From the NCBI GenBank assembly GCA_043228905.1, contig JBHGNT010000016.1, positions 6,882,001-6,946,000 on the forward strand: a DNA stretch of 64,000 nucleotides, given 5' to 3'. Shown in pieces: positions 9,603-20,841 of this stretch (the stretch's first letter is position 1; the number at the start of each line of letters is the position of its first letter). The DNA comes from Azolla caroliniana. Taxonomy: Eukaryota > Polypodiophyta. Position numbers and translations under genes: made by a program. The notes below the pieces were generated by a model that saw nothing but the letters and a program-made list of their open reading frames with translations, made no database searches and was not told where the DNA came from.

Positions 9603-12600
9603 CTACTTGTCCGTTGGTCCTCTCGGACCCTTACCGGCCTCATTCTCCCCAGTTACTGGCTCGCCGTCTCTGCCATCTTGGTGGTTGCCGTTTCCCTCAC
9701 TGGTGTCAGTCCTTTGCTCAAATGGGTTCTTAGGCATCGGTCCTCTATATGGCTTCAATCGGAATCCGTTGACCCATTTGCCTAGCACTTCGTCGGCAAG
9801 TGTCCCTAACTGGTACGACCCATTATACTCCCGTGTTAGCCAATATGGTTTGGTCCATCTAAACCATAGTTTACCCGGCATCTTGCCCATCCGGGTCTGA
9901 AATACTAACACCAGTTTGCCGATTGTGAACATTTTTTCGTTTCCTTTCCTGTGCCGGTTGACAAATGCTTTCCGTCGCCGTTGTTCCAATTCTAAGTGCA
10001 GGATGCTTGCCAGTCGTTGTTCCTCGAGTTCACACAGCGCTGTTAACCGTATTACCTCCGACTCCTTCTCGTTCAACCGTTCCCGTAGCTAGATCCGTAA
10101 GCTGGGTACTTGGAATTCCACCGGCATTACCGCCTCTAGTCCGAACGCTAACCGGAACGGTGTTGTTCGGATGCTCGTCTTGTATGTCGTTCGGTATGCC
10201 CAAAGCGCGCTATGTAGCTTGGTATCCCAATCCGTTCGGTTTTCGTTGACGATCTTCCGGAGGATATTCTGGAGCGTCTTGTTCGTTGATTCCGCTAAAC
10301 CGTTCGCTTGCGGATAGTAAGGTGTGCTCCGTTTGTGGACAACGGCATAGAATGTCGTCTGGCTTTCCACTACTTGGCCGAGAAAGTGCCCCCCTTGGTC
10401 GCTTATTAATTCGATTGGGCATCCGTAACGGCACCAGATGTACTCGTATAGAAATTTCGCCGTTGACCCAGCAGTGTTGTCCCTTAATGCTTTGGCCTCC
10501 ACCCATTTCGTGCAGTAATTCGTCGCGACGATGACGTATCGATTACCCGTTCTCATTGCCAGTGGTTTGAATGGTCCAACAAAGTCCAGCCCCCACTTCT
10601 GGAATGGCTCGAGTGGTAGTACCGGCTGGTGTGGCATACGAGCCTGCTCCGTTGGCTGGCCCATTCGCTGGCATAGGTCACATTCTTTTGCGTACCGTAC
10701 CGCATCTCTTAATGTCGTTGGCCACCATAGGCCACTTTGCCATATTTTCCTGGCCGTCGCCTCTCCGGAATAGTGACCTCCGACAACTCCGTAGTGGGCT
10801 TCCCTCAGTATCAATTCCTTTTCATCACTGTGCACCGCCCATCTCCATATGCCGTCCGCTCCCTTGTGGTAAAGTGTGTCTTGCAGTAAGCAGAAATGTC
10901 GGCTTTGCACCGCCAGGCGTTTCCGTTCGTCCCGGTTCATCTCTTCCGGAGGCAGTCCTGTGCTCAGAAACTGGTGCATGTTTGTGAGCCACTTGTCTTC
11001 CTGTGCCACCGTCTCATTTGTTGTCGTCTCCGTAGTGACTCAAAATAGCTCCGCATCCGGAAACTCATCCGCTACTCCGTCACCCGTCTCTCCGGACTGT
11101 AATCGGCTTAAGTAATCCGCCATGGCATGCTGTATACCGGGTCGGTGGAATATTTCAAACTCGAACTCTTGTAACAGTAAGGTCCACCGGGCCAATTTGC
11201 CGGTGAGTGACGCTTTGGACACCAGGTAAAGGAGTGCCGAATGATCTACATGGAAGGAAAACTTTCTTCCCAATAAATAATGCCGAAACTTTCTCACACT
11301 GTAGATCATCCTTAGAGCTTCCCGTTCCGTGGTAGAGTAGTTCCGTTCGGCTTGGGATAGCTTTCGGCTGGCATAGTACACTGGTTGGTACCACTTTGGT
11401 TCCGTAAGCTGCATCAGTACGCTTCCGATTGCGATGTCGGAGGCGTCCACGAACACATGAAATTCTTTACTCCAATCCGGAGGCTGCACTACCGGTGCTT
11501 GCGACAATAGTACCTTGAGGGCCCTATACGCCCTATCCTCGGTGTCGGTCCACTGGAATGGTGTCCGATGTATGGCGGCATGCAACAGTGTAGCCAGGTC
11601 GGCCAAGTATCAAAGCATCCGGCTGTGCCACCAGATTTGGCCTATGAACCGGCTTAATGCCTTTGCCGTTGCCGGCACCGGTGCTTCTAATATGGCTTTC
11701 ACTTTGTCTGGGTCGACTGCAATACCTGCTTGGCTCACAATATGTCCTAATAGCGTTCCACTGGACACTCCAAATACACACATTGCCGGATTCAAGCTTA
11801 GCTGGTACGCTCTACACTTTTCAAGACAAAGGCGGAGGTGTTGAAAATGGTCCTCCTCCCGGCTATAGACGGCGAAATCGTCAAGGAAAACCTGCATAAA
11901 AGCCGGAATATATTCACCAAAGATTTCCATGATGATTCGTTGAAATGTTGTCGGTGCCATTTTGAGTCCGAACATCATCACCACGGCCACAAACACCCCC
12001 CATTCGGTGTCGAAAGCCATTTTCTCTTGGTCGTCGGGGTGCATCCGGATCTGATTATACCCGCTGAATCCGTCTAGGAAGCTATAGACCTCATGGCCGG
12101 CGACGGCATCCAACACTCCATCTGTGAACGGAAGTGGAAACGCATCTGTTACCGTAGCTGCATTGAGTTTCCAGTAGTCCACACAAACTCGAATTTTTCC
12201 GTTCTTCTTCGGTACGACTACGATCGGGCTCAGCCATGTCGCTTTCTTTACCGGACGGATAAAGCCAACTCTTAGCAGTTTGTCAATTTCCTCCTTGACT
12301 TTGGCGGCATAATTGGGATTCATCCAGTACCGTCATTGTATCACTGGTTTTGCGTCCTTGCTCAAGTGAACCTGATGCTGGTATAACTGAGGGTCAAGTC
12401 CTCGCATGTCTTCGTATGACCAGGCGAACACATCGCGAAATTCCGTGAGAAGTGTGATCATCGCCGTTTTGTCTTCGGACTTCATCTCCTTGGCGATGTG
12501 CACCGGTTTTGCTTCGTCCGTGGTCCCTTGGTTCACCTCTTCCAGTTGCGACGCTTTTACGCGCTGTGAAACGGCCATTTCCCGTTCCAATGCTTCCTAC

Positions 12601-14682
12601 GCTTGCCGTAACTCCCGGATTGCGTCTTTATCCGGTTCTGCTTCAGCCTCTTCCGGTTGCGGTAAGTATGGTGCTACTGCTTCGGCAATGTCAATTTCGA
12701 AGAGGGGTATGATCTTCGGGTTTTCTTGCAAGTACTGAGCTTCTTCTTCGTCAGCTAACCCTTCTAGCATGTTGACGCATTCCGCATACAACGGTGTACA
12801 TTCCTTGCCAATGCTCATCCTTGGCTGTGTTGGTACCCGTACCTTGGCTTTTCCTCGCCGGAAGGTAATTATATTTTTCCTCCAATTCTGTTTGATATGT
12901 GTCATTTTCAACCATGGCCGCCCCAGCAATAGCGGGTATGCGCCTTGTGCCTGTAATTGTAGCACTACTGCCGAGATGTGAAATGTATGACCGCTGACGG
13001 TGACTTCTAATTTCCGTATTAATCCTGTCGGCCGCACTGAGCTTGTATTGGCCATCCGCAACCAGAACGGACACGGCTCCCACTCGTGGATTCCTAGGGC
13101 ATCACACGTCCGGAGGCTTATTACATTCACCCCAAAGCCTCCGTCTATAACTGTGCCGGGGAGTTCTTTCCCTTTTACAATGGCAGTGATTACCGGACTG
13201 CTGGTGTCCACCACCGTTAGTCCCTCCTCCGGATTCGAGAAGAGTACCGGTGCCGGTGATGGTTCTCCTGCCGTCATGGCCGTCTTCAGTCCTTCAGTGA
13301 ATCTTGGCACAAGTTGTAGGAGTCTTCCTAGTGGCAACGTAATCTGGCATTCTTGCAACGCCTGCCATGTCTCGTTCTTGGAGTGACTACCACCGGCAAG
13401 CCCTACGGTGTTCTCCTTTTGCTGCTGTAAGTCTATGACATTCTGCTCGTTTGCTTTCTTTACCCATTCCGTTGCTTGTTTTCGGATGGTCTCCTGTGTC
13501 TCCCATTCTTTGGCCATGCCCTTCGACCTTGTGGTCACCTGCTGCAGATCCGCCACCTCAGGGACTACCATATTTATCGCCGGTCGTTTTTCATAGCTCT
13601 TCACCGGGCATTGGTTACTATAATGGCCTTCCTGTCGGCAGTAGTAGCAGTAGGCCTTCCGGGTATTGCTAGATTCGGCATTGTCTGTTGTACCCGGGGC
13701 AGGTCCTACGGCACGTGCGGGGTTTTGTACCGGTTGGCTACTTGGAGCTCCTTGTTCCGGATCCCGGGGGTAGCCGCCTTTTTTAAAATGCCGTTTTTTG
13801 TTATAGCTCTTCTTATTACGGTACTCTTGATGGGGTTGCCCGTTATATCTGCCGTATTCCTCCCGTTGCTGACGATACCCGGGGGAGTGCTCCTGTTCGT
13901 AATGTTCGTATCGTCTATTGTAATCCTGGTACCGATCATGCCGGTCATAGTTATCCCGCCGATCACCGTACCGGACATCAATTTCCCGTCGCTCGCCATA
14001 CTGGACATCCCGTGCCGGTCGGTCACGGTCCATTCGCCGCCAGCGTTCGTCTTCTTCATCCCGTCTGCTGCGTGGCTCAATTTGTCGGATGGGCGGTGCT
14101 TGCCGATTCAACAGATTATACTCGCACCTATCCGTCGTATGGCTCTTGGATTGACAAATTACACATTGCATCCTCATAGTGCATTCTAGAGCCGAGTGTC
14201 CGGAATTCAAGCAGGTTGTGCACTGTACTGCTTGCTGAAACCGGAGGTCTTCATCGGACGGTAACGCTCGTTGAAGTGCTCCCAGTGTGAGCTAGGAGCT
14301 TGTCTTTTCCATCTCTCTCACCCGGTCAATGACCTGGTCGATGGTACTTGTGCGGAAGTCGATTACCGTGCAAACCGTGCGTAGGGGTTCCCGGAGCGCG
14401 TTTAGGAATATAGTTCGTAATTCCTCTTCCGGAGGTGCGCGGGCAAGCTGACTATGCATCCGTTGAAACCGGATGACAAATTGGGGAATGCTCTCCCCTG
14501 CCTCCTGTCCGATGGTATAAAATAAGCCTACCATTACGGTCTGGTCCACCTCCTTTTGGAAAAAATGCAAGAATTTAGCTTTTAAATCTGCAAAGGTGTT
14601 GATGGTAGACGGGTCTTGCGTTCGGCGCCATCTTGCTGTCGGTCCCTCCAATGTGACGCCAAATTCCGCTATCTTAGAGCGT
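9603..14682 (-). pseudogene. gag-pol: T1 gag-pol polyprotein (main part)
   Basis: A single frame continues the gag piece at 20841-20318. In order: Retrotrans_gag core (FADLKAKFLHFFQKE, ESIPQFVIRFQRM), zinc knuckles (CVICQSKSHTTDRC, CYYCRQEGHYSNQC), aspartic protease with DGG in place of DSG/DTG (VIDGGFGVNVIS, then LLLGRPWL), RT (VPKKNGKIRVCVDYWKLN, LDGFSGYNQI, VFLDDFAVYS), RNase H (VFVDASDIAIG, TTEREAL, VDHSALL, ADYLSRL), and integrase (LDFVGP, SDQGGHF, NGLAES) with a C-terminal FRWTKPYWL module. In-frame stops are at 14294, 12599, 12335, 11612, 11042 and 10091 (first base). All are TAG or TGA where CAG or CGA would fit the family. No frameshift is needed over 5 kb, so the copy is young except for these stops. 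Confidence 0.92.
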
Positions 14683-15272
14683 TGTCGTGAAGAATTTCGT
14701 CCAGAGGTGGAAACCGGGAAGCATTGGCTACATCGGCGGGGTGCAGCATGTGTGCTCACCCTTGTACATTTAGTATGAATAACGAGGGCGCCTTTATGGC
14801 GCCGAAGAGTAGTTAAGTCGGGATTTATCCCACATTGTAACGCATCCCTCTCCTTGTTCTATAAAAGGAAGGGAGCGGCCTTTGTGAAAGGGTTGCTCAT
14901 TTTGCGTTAGAGGGTATACCATTAGATTTAGGGTTAGCGTCTTCTTCTTCTTCTTCTTCTTCCCCCTTCGTGTTTTGCTTAGGGTTTGCTTTGGCTCGGC
15001 CTCCTGTGCAAGACCCCGCTCGGCGCGACGAGCCGAGAGCTCCCCGACGGCGGCTTGACAGCAAACGACTGTTGTAACCTACCTTGGTCCGGCTCGACGC
15101 CGGGAATGTATTCTCCCTTTTATATATATATACGTTTGCGTTTGTCTGTGTATATTCGCGTCTTTGCTGGTGTCCGATGCTTCCCCCTTCCTGCGTTTCC
15201 TGTACATAAGGGCGTGAGTCGGGTTGGCCTGTGTGTGTGTGTGCATGTGTGTGCGTGAGTCAGTGTCAAGCG

Positions 15273-15317
<45 letters not shown>

Positions 15318-15445
15318 ATTGCTTCCGATGTGCTTCTGGGATGCCCCGGAAACGGTGAAGTACGACTTCCTACGCTCCGTCACTCCCTAGTCCAAGACCC
15401 CCGTGGTCACTTCCTTTCTCCACGCACGCGCGTAACAACACGACA
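14683..15445 (+). repeat. N2 5' LTR
   Basis: It starts TGTCGTGAAG and ends ACACGACA. TATA box CTATAAAAGG at 14860-14869; TTC repeat near 14940-14962; TG and CT microsatellites at 15231-15315. The nearly identical copy at 19551-20317 sets the borders. Confidence 0.95.
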
Positions 15446-15449
15446 TCTT

Positions 15450-15467
15450 TGGTGAACCCGACGTGAA
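15450..15467 (+). other. N2 primer-binding site (tRNA-Trp)
   Basis: TGGTGAACCCGACGTGAA starts four bases after the LTR. It equals the reverse complement of TTCACGTCGGGTTCACCA, which I recall as the 3' end of plant cytosolic tRNA-Trp plus CCA. This tRNA would prime minus-strand synthesis. Confidence 0.82.
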
Positions 15468-15482
15468 AGGCGGCAAGGGAGG

Positions 15483-16784
15483 ATGAAGTCGGAAGAAGAC
15501 GACCTCGCGGTGATGGTGGCCAAAGTGGTGTTGGAGTCGACACGAGTGGTGATGAGGCGAGAAGCAGCGCAACAAGCGGTCGAACGAGTGGTCGAAAGAG
15601 TCGGCCGTTTCAACGGGGACAAAGTCCCATCTTACTTGGAAGCGTACAATGCGGAAATGGAGGAGCGTAGCGTAGACGAGGTGTTGAGGCTGGAGTTCTT
15701 CTGTCGGGTCGTAGCTGTCCGGATGCATGCAGAAGTAAAGGAGCTCCGTGAGGCTCATAGTTCGTGGGAGGCCTTCAAAGAGGCGCTCCTAAAGGCATAC
15801 GGAGGACGGCGGAAGAGCTGGGGACGACACGACTTCGACCAGTGGGTAGCATCGGCAAAGACCCACCGGGGCGCGACGAAGGCGTTCCGAGAGTTCGAGC
15901 GACGATTTGCTCGGCTCCCGGAGCGGGAACAAGGTTTGGTGGGGACGGACAAGGTCCTATTGTTCGTCAGGTCGATCGACCGAGTGGAACGGGAGGCCAT
16001 CGGGATTGAGCTCGAAGATGACGACGGAGCGAATGGGCTTACGGAGGACTGGTCGAAGGTCGGAAGGGTGTGCCAACGGCTAGATGATGAGCGAGCCGAG
16101 AAGGCTAAGAGGAAGGGGCGTGACGGCGTGCCATCACAGCGGGAAGAGGCCGAGCGACAAAGGGAGTTGGCAAGGGTCGGCGTTGAGGCCCGGATTGCGG
16201 AGGCGTACGCAGTTCTCGAGGCGATGCTCGAGGAAGAGGAAAGATCGAGGCCGCAAGCCGAGACTGAGGAGACGGACTTGCCCCACGTGACGGCGGAAGA
16301 TTGGTGCGACGGTACCACGGGAGAGGGTGCGGAACAAAACGCCCTCTCGACTTGCGGAGATAGAACGGCCAAGGACGAGGCCGAGATACAGATCGCGGAA
16401 CCGGATAGTTGGGACTGGCGGTTTCGGGCGTGTCAACCCGAAACCCCGGACATCAGAGAAGCAAGCCTAGGCGGGGCCTGCGCGATTGGTAAAAAGGCGA
16501 CCGCTGACCACGAAGAGTCAGTGGCTACGGACAAGGGCGTAAAACGGACGGGCGATTCTTTGTGTCTTCCCACACTTGCTCCCGAGACGATGGCAGTTGG
16601 GCCCGAGTGCCCATGTGAGTCCCAACCGGAGGAAGGTGGCGGCGAAGGACCAAGAATCACCGGCGAGACGATACGGGGAAGGAACGGACGAATGCCCTCG
16701 GACCCGATTCCGGAGAACTCGGCATTCGGGCCCGTATGCCCATGTAAGACCGAGGAGATGGATGGCGGTACCAAGGAGTCCTAG
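15483..16784 (+). CDS. gag: N2 gag protein
   Basis: An intact 433-residue frame starts 15 bases after the primer site (MKSEEDDLAVMVAKVV). Residues about 35-150 hold a Retrotrans_gag-like helical core (VGRFNGDKVPSYLEAYNAEM, SWEAFKEALLKAYG, FREFERRFARLP) and about 160-215 a second conserved block (DKVLLFVRSIDRVEREA, LTEDWSKVGRVCQRL). Both blocks align with G2 gag (38488-39242), so gag has the same origin. A Glu/Arg-rich helical stretch follows. The C-terminus lacks the zinc knuckle of G2 and instead has two copies of a motif with GPECPC and GPVCPC followed by Glu/Gly-rich sequence. The likely role is capsid assembly and RNA packaging. It is the only intact protein of the nest. Confidence 0.85.
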   Translation: MKSEEDDLAVMVAKVVLESTRVVMRREAAQQAVERVVERVGRFNGDKVPSYLEAYNAEMEERSVDEVLRLEFFCRVVAVRMHAEVKELREAHSSWEAFKEALLKAYGGRRKSWGRHDFDQWVASAKTHRGATKAFREFERRFARLPEREQGLVGTDKVLLFVRSIDRVEREAIGIELEDDDGANGLTEDWSKVGRVCQRLDDERAEKAKRKGRDGVPSQREEAERQRELARVGVEARIAEAYAVLEAMLEEEERSRPQAETEETDLPHVTAEDWCDGTTGEGAEQNALSTCGDRTAKDEAEIQIAEPDSWDWRFRACQPETPDIREASLGGACAIGKKATADHEESVATDKGVKRTGDSLCLPTLAPETMAVGPECPCESQPEEGGGEGPRITGETIRGRNGRMPSDPIPENSAFGPVCPCKTEEMDGGTKES

Positions 16785-19513
16785 CATGATGCCAGCGAAC
16801 ATGGATGGGAAACAGCCAGTGAGGAGTCCGAGGACGGACGCGGCATGAGGAGATCGGCATTCCGATGTGGATGGAGCAGAATCCGGGCGTGGATCGTTCG
16901 ATCGGGGCCGGATTCGGCATGAAAGCGCCGATACGGAAGAGGGGTGCGGGACGAGCCGCCCTCTTTTACATGGGGAGAAAGACTGACCAGGCGAAGGTCG
17001 GGAATTGGAAAGGAAGGTGATCAAAGGTTCGGAACGAGTCTGGCAAGATCGGCATCGGAGCCGAAACTCCGGACATCGGAGAATCAAGCTCAGGCGGGGC
17101 TTGATTGATCACAGAGCGGATGCTATCCACCGACACCACTAAAAGGGGCGGTGGCCCGGACGAGTTACAGAAAGACGTTGCGAAACCAGTTACGCCACAT
17201 CTTATCCGGAGACTTCGGCTGTTCGGCCGACGGGGCAATGTTAGGCCAAAAGAGATGGGAGATGGAGGCGAGAACGCGAAGAGGAGAGCAAATGACGAGT
17301 TCGGGAGAAGTAAAAGGGATGAAGAGGAGAACGAAGACCGTCCCTACCGAGATCCTTACACCGATCCGGCTGTCGGCCCGAGTGCCGGCGTGAGTTCTAT
17401 AGGAGAGGTCGGTGGCGACAGGAAAACGGGCCCAACAATCCGGAGAATGACGAACGGACCCGGACGAGAACCGGGCGGAGCGGACTCCTGGATGACCGTT
17501 CCGGGAGGGAGGAAGAGAGCAGGCCTACGAAGAGGCCGAGGACACAGTACGTCGGTACCACGGGAGAGGGTGCGGAGAAAACCGCCCTCTCGACATGCGG
17601 AAAAGGGCGGTCCGGGATAGGGTCAGGAAGACAAATCGGAGGCCCAAGGAGGATCCTTCACACCGGATCTAGAGACTTCGGTAGTCGGCAACGCGGTCGA
17701 CGTAAGACCAAGATACTGACGGTGGCGGCGAGGTGACGAAGGCAAGGGCTACGGATGGGCGGTCTACGAAGATCCTCACACCGATCCGGCGGTTGGCCCG
17801 AGAGCCGGCGTGAGTCCTATAGGAAGGGACGGTGGCGGCAGGTGAACGTGACCAGGTGGCAAGCGGTGCTGCAGCGACCTTACACACACCGTTTCTGGAG
17901 ACTCTGGCGATCGGCCCGAGAGCCGACGTGAGACCTAGAGTGAAGAACGGTGGCGGCGGCAAGGCGGGAAAACCGAGGTCCCACGAAGATCCTCACACCG
18001 ATCCGGCGGTCGGCCCGAGAGCCGGCGTGAGTCCCATAGGGAAGATCGGTGGCGGCAGGAGAACGTGATAAGACGACAGAGGCGACAAACGGCAAGGAGG
18101 TATCAGGCCGGCGAGGTCAGTGAGTGTAAGGAAGTCCAGTCCTACGGGATCCCCACACTTAACCAGAGACTCCGGCAATTCGGCCAACGTGGCAACATGA
18201 GACCGAGAGAGAAGGTTGGTGGCGGCAGGAAACGAGACCAGACTACGCGGAAGACACGAGGAGAGTCCGGGAGGGACTCAAACAAAAGACACCCGAATTT
18301 CGGCAAGCATGGAAACGGAGTCTGGTCCTATGGGACCCTCACACCGATCCGGAGACTCCGGCAGTTCGGCCAACGTGGCAACATGAGACTGAGAGAGAAG
18401 GTTGGTGGCGGGAGGGAACGGGACCATTGACATGAGGTAGCAGATCCAGAGTCGGTAAGACGGGGCGGACGAAGTGCGAAACCCTCACCGGACGGTTACG
18501 GTTTCGGAAGTAGCTAGTAGGGGCAAACACAAGGAGGTGTGTTGTGCCGGAAAGGCACACCTGGGACGGAATAAGAGTCTCGCCAGTGGCCATCGCGGGC
18601 CGGATCAAAGTGTGACTACGGGACGGCGTTCGGCGCAGGCGGTGCCGAACAAAGGAATCGGAAGACGGCACAAGGGAGGTGCCGGGAACGAGGTGACGGG
18701 TTCCTAGTGGACTGCACAGGGTCAGAGTCAAGGGATGGCAAGAGAGGCCGGAGGAGGATCCTCCACACTCGCTTCGTAGATCTCGGTAGCTCCGTCGAAG
18801 TAGCGAAGACTGACACGGCAAGCCCGGGGTGAAGCTGGTGGGGGCGAGGGGACGACGGCAAGCGGAAGACTCAGGACCTGTTGCCGCAGCACGAAGACAA
18901 GAAGGGCCAAGCGGGGTGTTCCTCGGGTGCGGAGGACACCAATATGCGGGTGAGTGGCGATGCGCGATCTGGCCAGGAAACGGGCCGACAAAGCGTGCAA
19001 TGAACCGGAGTACGGCACAGCCAGTGCCAAACAACGGACGAGTGAATGTGGCACACGGAGGTGCCGGAGCGGAATGGTGAGCACGGAGATGGGTTGCGCA
19101 GTTCGGAGGTATCGCGTAGAAGGCCGAGGAGGATCCTCCACACCGTTCCGGAGACCATGGCGGTTCGAGCGGACGCGACGATATAAGACCATGGAGAAGG
19201 AAGGTAGCGGCGAGAGGACGAAGGCAATGCGAAACAACATGGGACGGCAATCAAGACAACACGAATGCTCAACGGAGGACATCGGGCATACGGCGGGGAA
19301 CGGGGCGTGCATACGGCCAAACAAGGGCCAGCGGAAGTACGCGTATTATGGAGATCGCGGTGGAAGACCCATCGACGGGTCAAACGAGCGAACGGGGAGG
19401 TAAGCGCGAAGGAAGAACCAAAGTCGACGGATCAAATCGGCAACGAGCCGGGATGTGGATTACGGAAGACCAGTTTCTCACCGGCCGAAATCTCTCACCC
19501 TCCACCGGAATTG
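16785..19513 (+). repeat. N2 internal array of degenerate gag-like repeats
   Basis: There is no pol. A unit recurs at irregular spacing (roughly 95-190 bases), built as CTCACACCGATCCGG, then CGGCCCGAGAGCCGGCGTGAG, then GGTGGCGGCAGG. Copies end near 17410, 17725, 17845, 17960, 18055, 18230 and 18415, with a weaker one near 19210. Translated, the unit reads ETLAIGPRADVRPR followed by GGGG, which resembles the repeated gag C-terminal motif. Short open frames here (for example 17105-17620 and 17832-18068) are slices of these repeats in varying frames and I do not call them genes. Between units are GC-rich segments unlike any protein I recognise. Confidence 0.75.
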
Positions 19514-19533
19514 GCACGTACCGGTGGACGTGC
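19514..19533 (+). promoter_or_regulatory. Hairpin before the N2 polypurine tract
   Basis: GCACGT and ACGTGC form a perfect 6-bp stem with loop ACCGGTGG, ending 17 bases before the 3' LTR. Compared with G1, two stem positions differ and both are compensated on the other arm. Confidence 0.72.
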
Positions 19534-19537
19534 GGTT

Positions 19538-19550
19538 AGGTGGGGGCGGA
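19538..19550 (+). other. N2 polypurine tract
   Basis: AGGTGGGGGCGGA directly precedes the 3' LTR and is identical to that of G1. Confidence 0.85.
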
Positions 19551-20077
19551 TGTCGTGAAGAATTTCGTCCAGAGGTGGAAACCGGGGTGCAGCATGTGTG
19601 CTCACCCTTGTACATTTAGTGTGAATAACAAGGGCGCCTTTATGGCGCCGAAGAGTAGTTAAGTCAGGATTTATCCCACATTGTAACGCATCCCTCTCCT
19701 TGTTCTATAAAAGGAAAGGAGCGGCCTTTGTGAAAGGGTTGCCCATTTTGCGTTAGAGGGTATACCGTTAGATTTAGGGTTAGCTTCTTCTTCTTCTTCT
19801 TCTTCTTCTTCCCCCTTTGTGTTTTGCTTAGGGTTTGCTTTGGCTCGGCCTCCTGTGCAAGACCCCGCTCGGCGCGACGAGCCGAGAGCTCCCCAACGAG
19901 ATCTTGACAGCAGACGACTGCTGTAACCTACCTTGGTCCGGCTCGACGCTGGGAATGTATTCTCCCTTTTATATATATATACGTTTGCGTTTGTCTGTGT
20001 ATATTCGCGTCTTTGCTGGTGTCGGGTGCTTCCCCCTTCCTGCGTTTCCTGTACATAAGGGCGTGAGTCGGGTTGGC

Positions 20078-20132
<55 letters not shown>

Positions 20133-20148
20133 CGTGAGTCAGTGTCAA

Positions 20149-20190
<42 letters not shown>

Positions 20191-20317
20191 ATTGCTTCCG
20201 GTGTGCTTCTAGGATGCCCCGGAAACGGTGAAGTACAACTTCCTACGCTCCGTCACTCCCTAGTCCAAGACCCCCGTGGTCCCGCCTTTCTCCACGCACG
20301 CGCGTAACAACGCGACA
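19551..20317 (+). repeat. N2 3' LTR
   Basis: It starts TGTCGTGAAG and ends CGCGACA. TATA box CTATAAAAGG at about 19706-19715. A long TG tract (about 20079-20128) and CT tract (about 20153-20187) are longer or shorter than in the 5' LTR, as expected for microsatellites. It lacks the 21-base segment AAGCATTGGCTACATCGGCGG-like of the 5' copy. Confidence 0.95.
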
Positions 20318-20841
20318 ACGTTCTTCTTCATCCGGGGTCAATCGTTGGGACACATGGTTGGCATCCCATGTCTGTTCAAAGGCGTGCACATGAGCTTCCA
20401 CGCCCGGATCATCTCTATACTTGGAGTATTGGAACGGCATGTCGTCGTCCGGTATCGGTGCGCGGGCTGGCAGTGTTGGTGCTCGTTCCGGAATTTTCTC
20501 TGGCGTCGGTGGTCTTTCCTGATTTGTTTCCGGCGTCGGTGGTTTTTCCTCTTCTTTTGGTGACGGAGGCCTCTCCTCTCCGACTTCCGGTGTCGGAGGT
20601 CGCTCTTCCTCTGATGGTTCCGGGGGTTCCAGCGTTAGCACTTCCAGTTCCAGTGTCGGTAAGGTATCCGATCCTTCATCCTCCGGTCCGCCCGGGGTTT
20701 CGTTGCTGCTACGGTAGTTTGTGCGCACGCTGTATTCCCCTTCGGAGTCCAATTCATATGATGAAAAGGCTTCTGCTTCGCCTTCTCCGTTTGCCAACGC
20801 GTGGAGAAGGTATTCGGTTTCCCGGAGGCTTCTTAGGATGT
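20318..20841 (-). pseudogene. gag: T1 gag, N-terminal piece
   Basis: Read on the - strand it begins abruptly (LRSLRETEYLLHALANGEGE), runs through an acidic stretch, then five proline-rich repeats of about 10 residues (ERPPTPE, ERPPSPK, KPPTPE, ERPPTPE, ERAPTLP), and ends FEQTWDANHVSQRLTPDEE at the N2 insertion. The protein continues in frame in the piece at 14682. The true start and the 5' LTR are missing; the junction at about 20841 is with N1 gag. Confidence 0.85.

Larger units (their letters stand above)
14683..20317 (+). mobile_element. N2: complete gag-only (TR-GAG-like) LTR retrotransposon
   Basis: It has two LTRs of about 765 bp, a primer site, an intact gag, a 2.7-kb non-coding repeat array, a hairpin and a polypurine tract, but no protease, RT, RNase H or integrase. 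It lies in T1 gag. The flanks are GCGT on the left (14679-14682) and ACGT on the right (20318-20321), an imperfect 4-bp target duplication. The LTRs are nearly identical apart from a 21-base segment found only in the 5' copy and a few substitutions, so insertion is recent. It must use enzymes from a partner; G1/G2 are candidates because ends, primer site, hairpin and gag ancestry are shared. Confidence 0.9.
6058..20841 (-). mobile_element. T1: Tat/Athila-like Ty3/gypsy with an extra ORF, interrupted by N2
   Basis: On the - strand, from high to low coordinates: gag start (20841-20318), the N2 insertion (20317-14683), the rest of gag, protease, RT, RNase H and integrase in one frame (14682-9603), an extra sense ORF (9330-6547), and a 3' LTR (6432-6058). 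The gag protein reads across the N2 insertion (...RLTPDEE then RSKIAEFGV...), which proves the nesting. The 5' LTR is missing: the high-coordinate end stops inside the gag N-terminus. The DGG protease motif, the single gag-pol frame and the ORF downstream of integrase fit plant Tat/Athila-type elements rather than chromoviruses. Confidence 0.9.

Noticed and set aside
18339-19383. Open frames of up to 303 codons on the - strand
   Set aside because: They lie over the GC-rich N2 repeat array, have no motif, and overlap each other in several frames.
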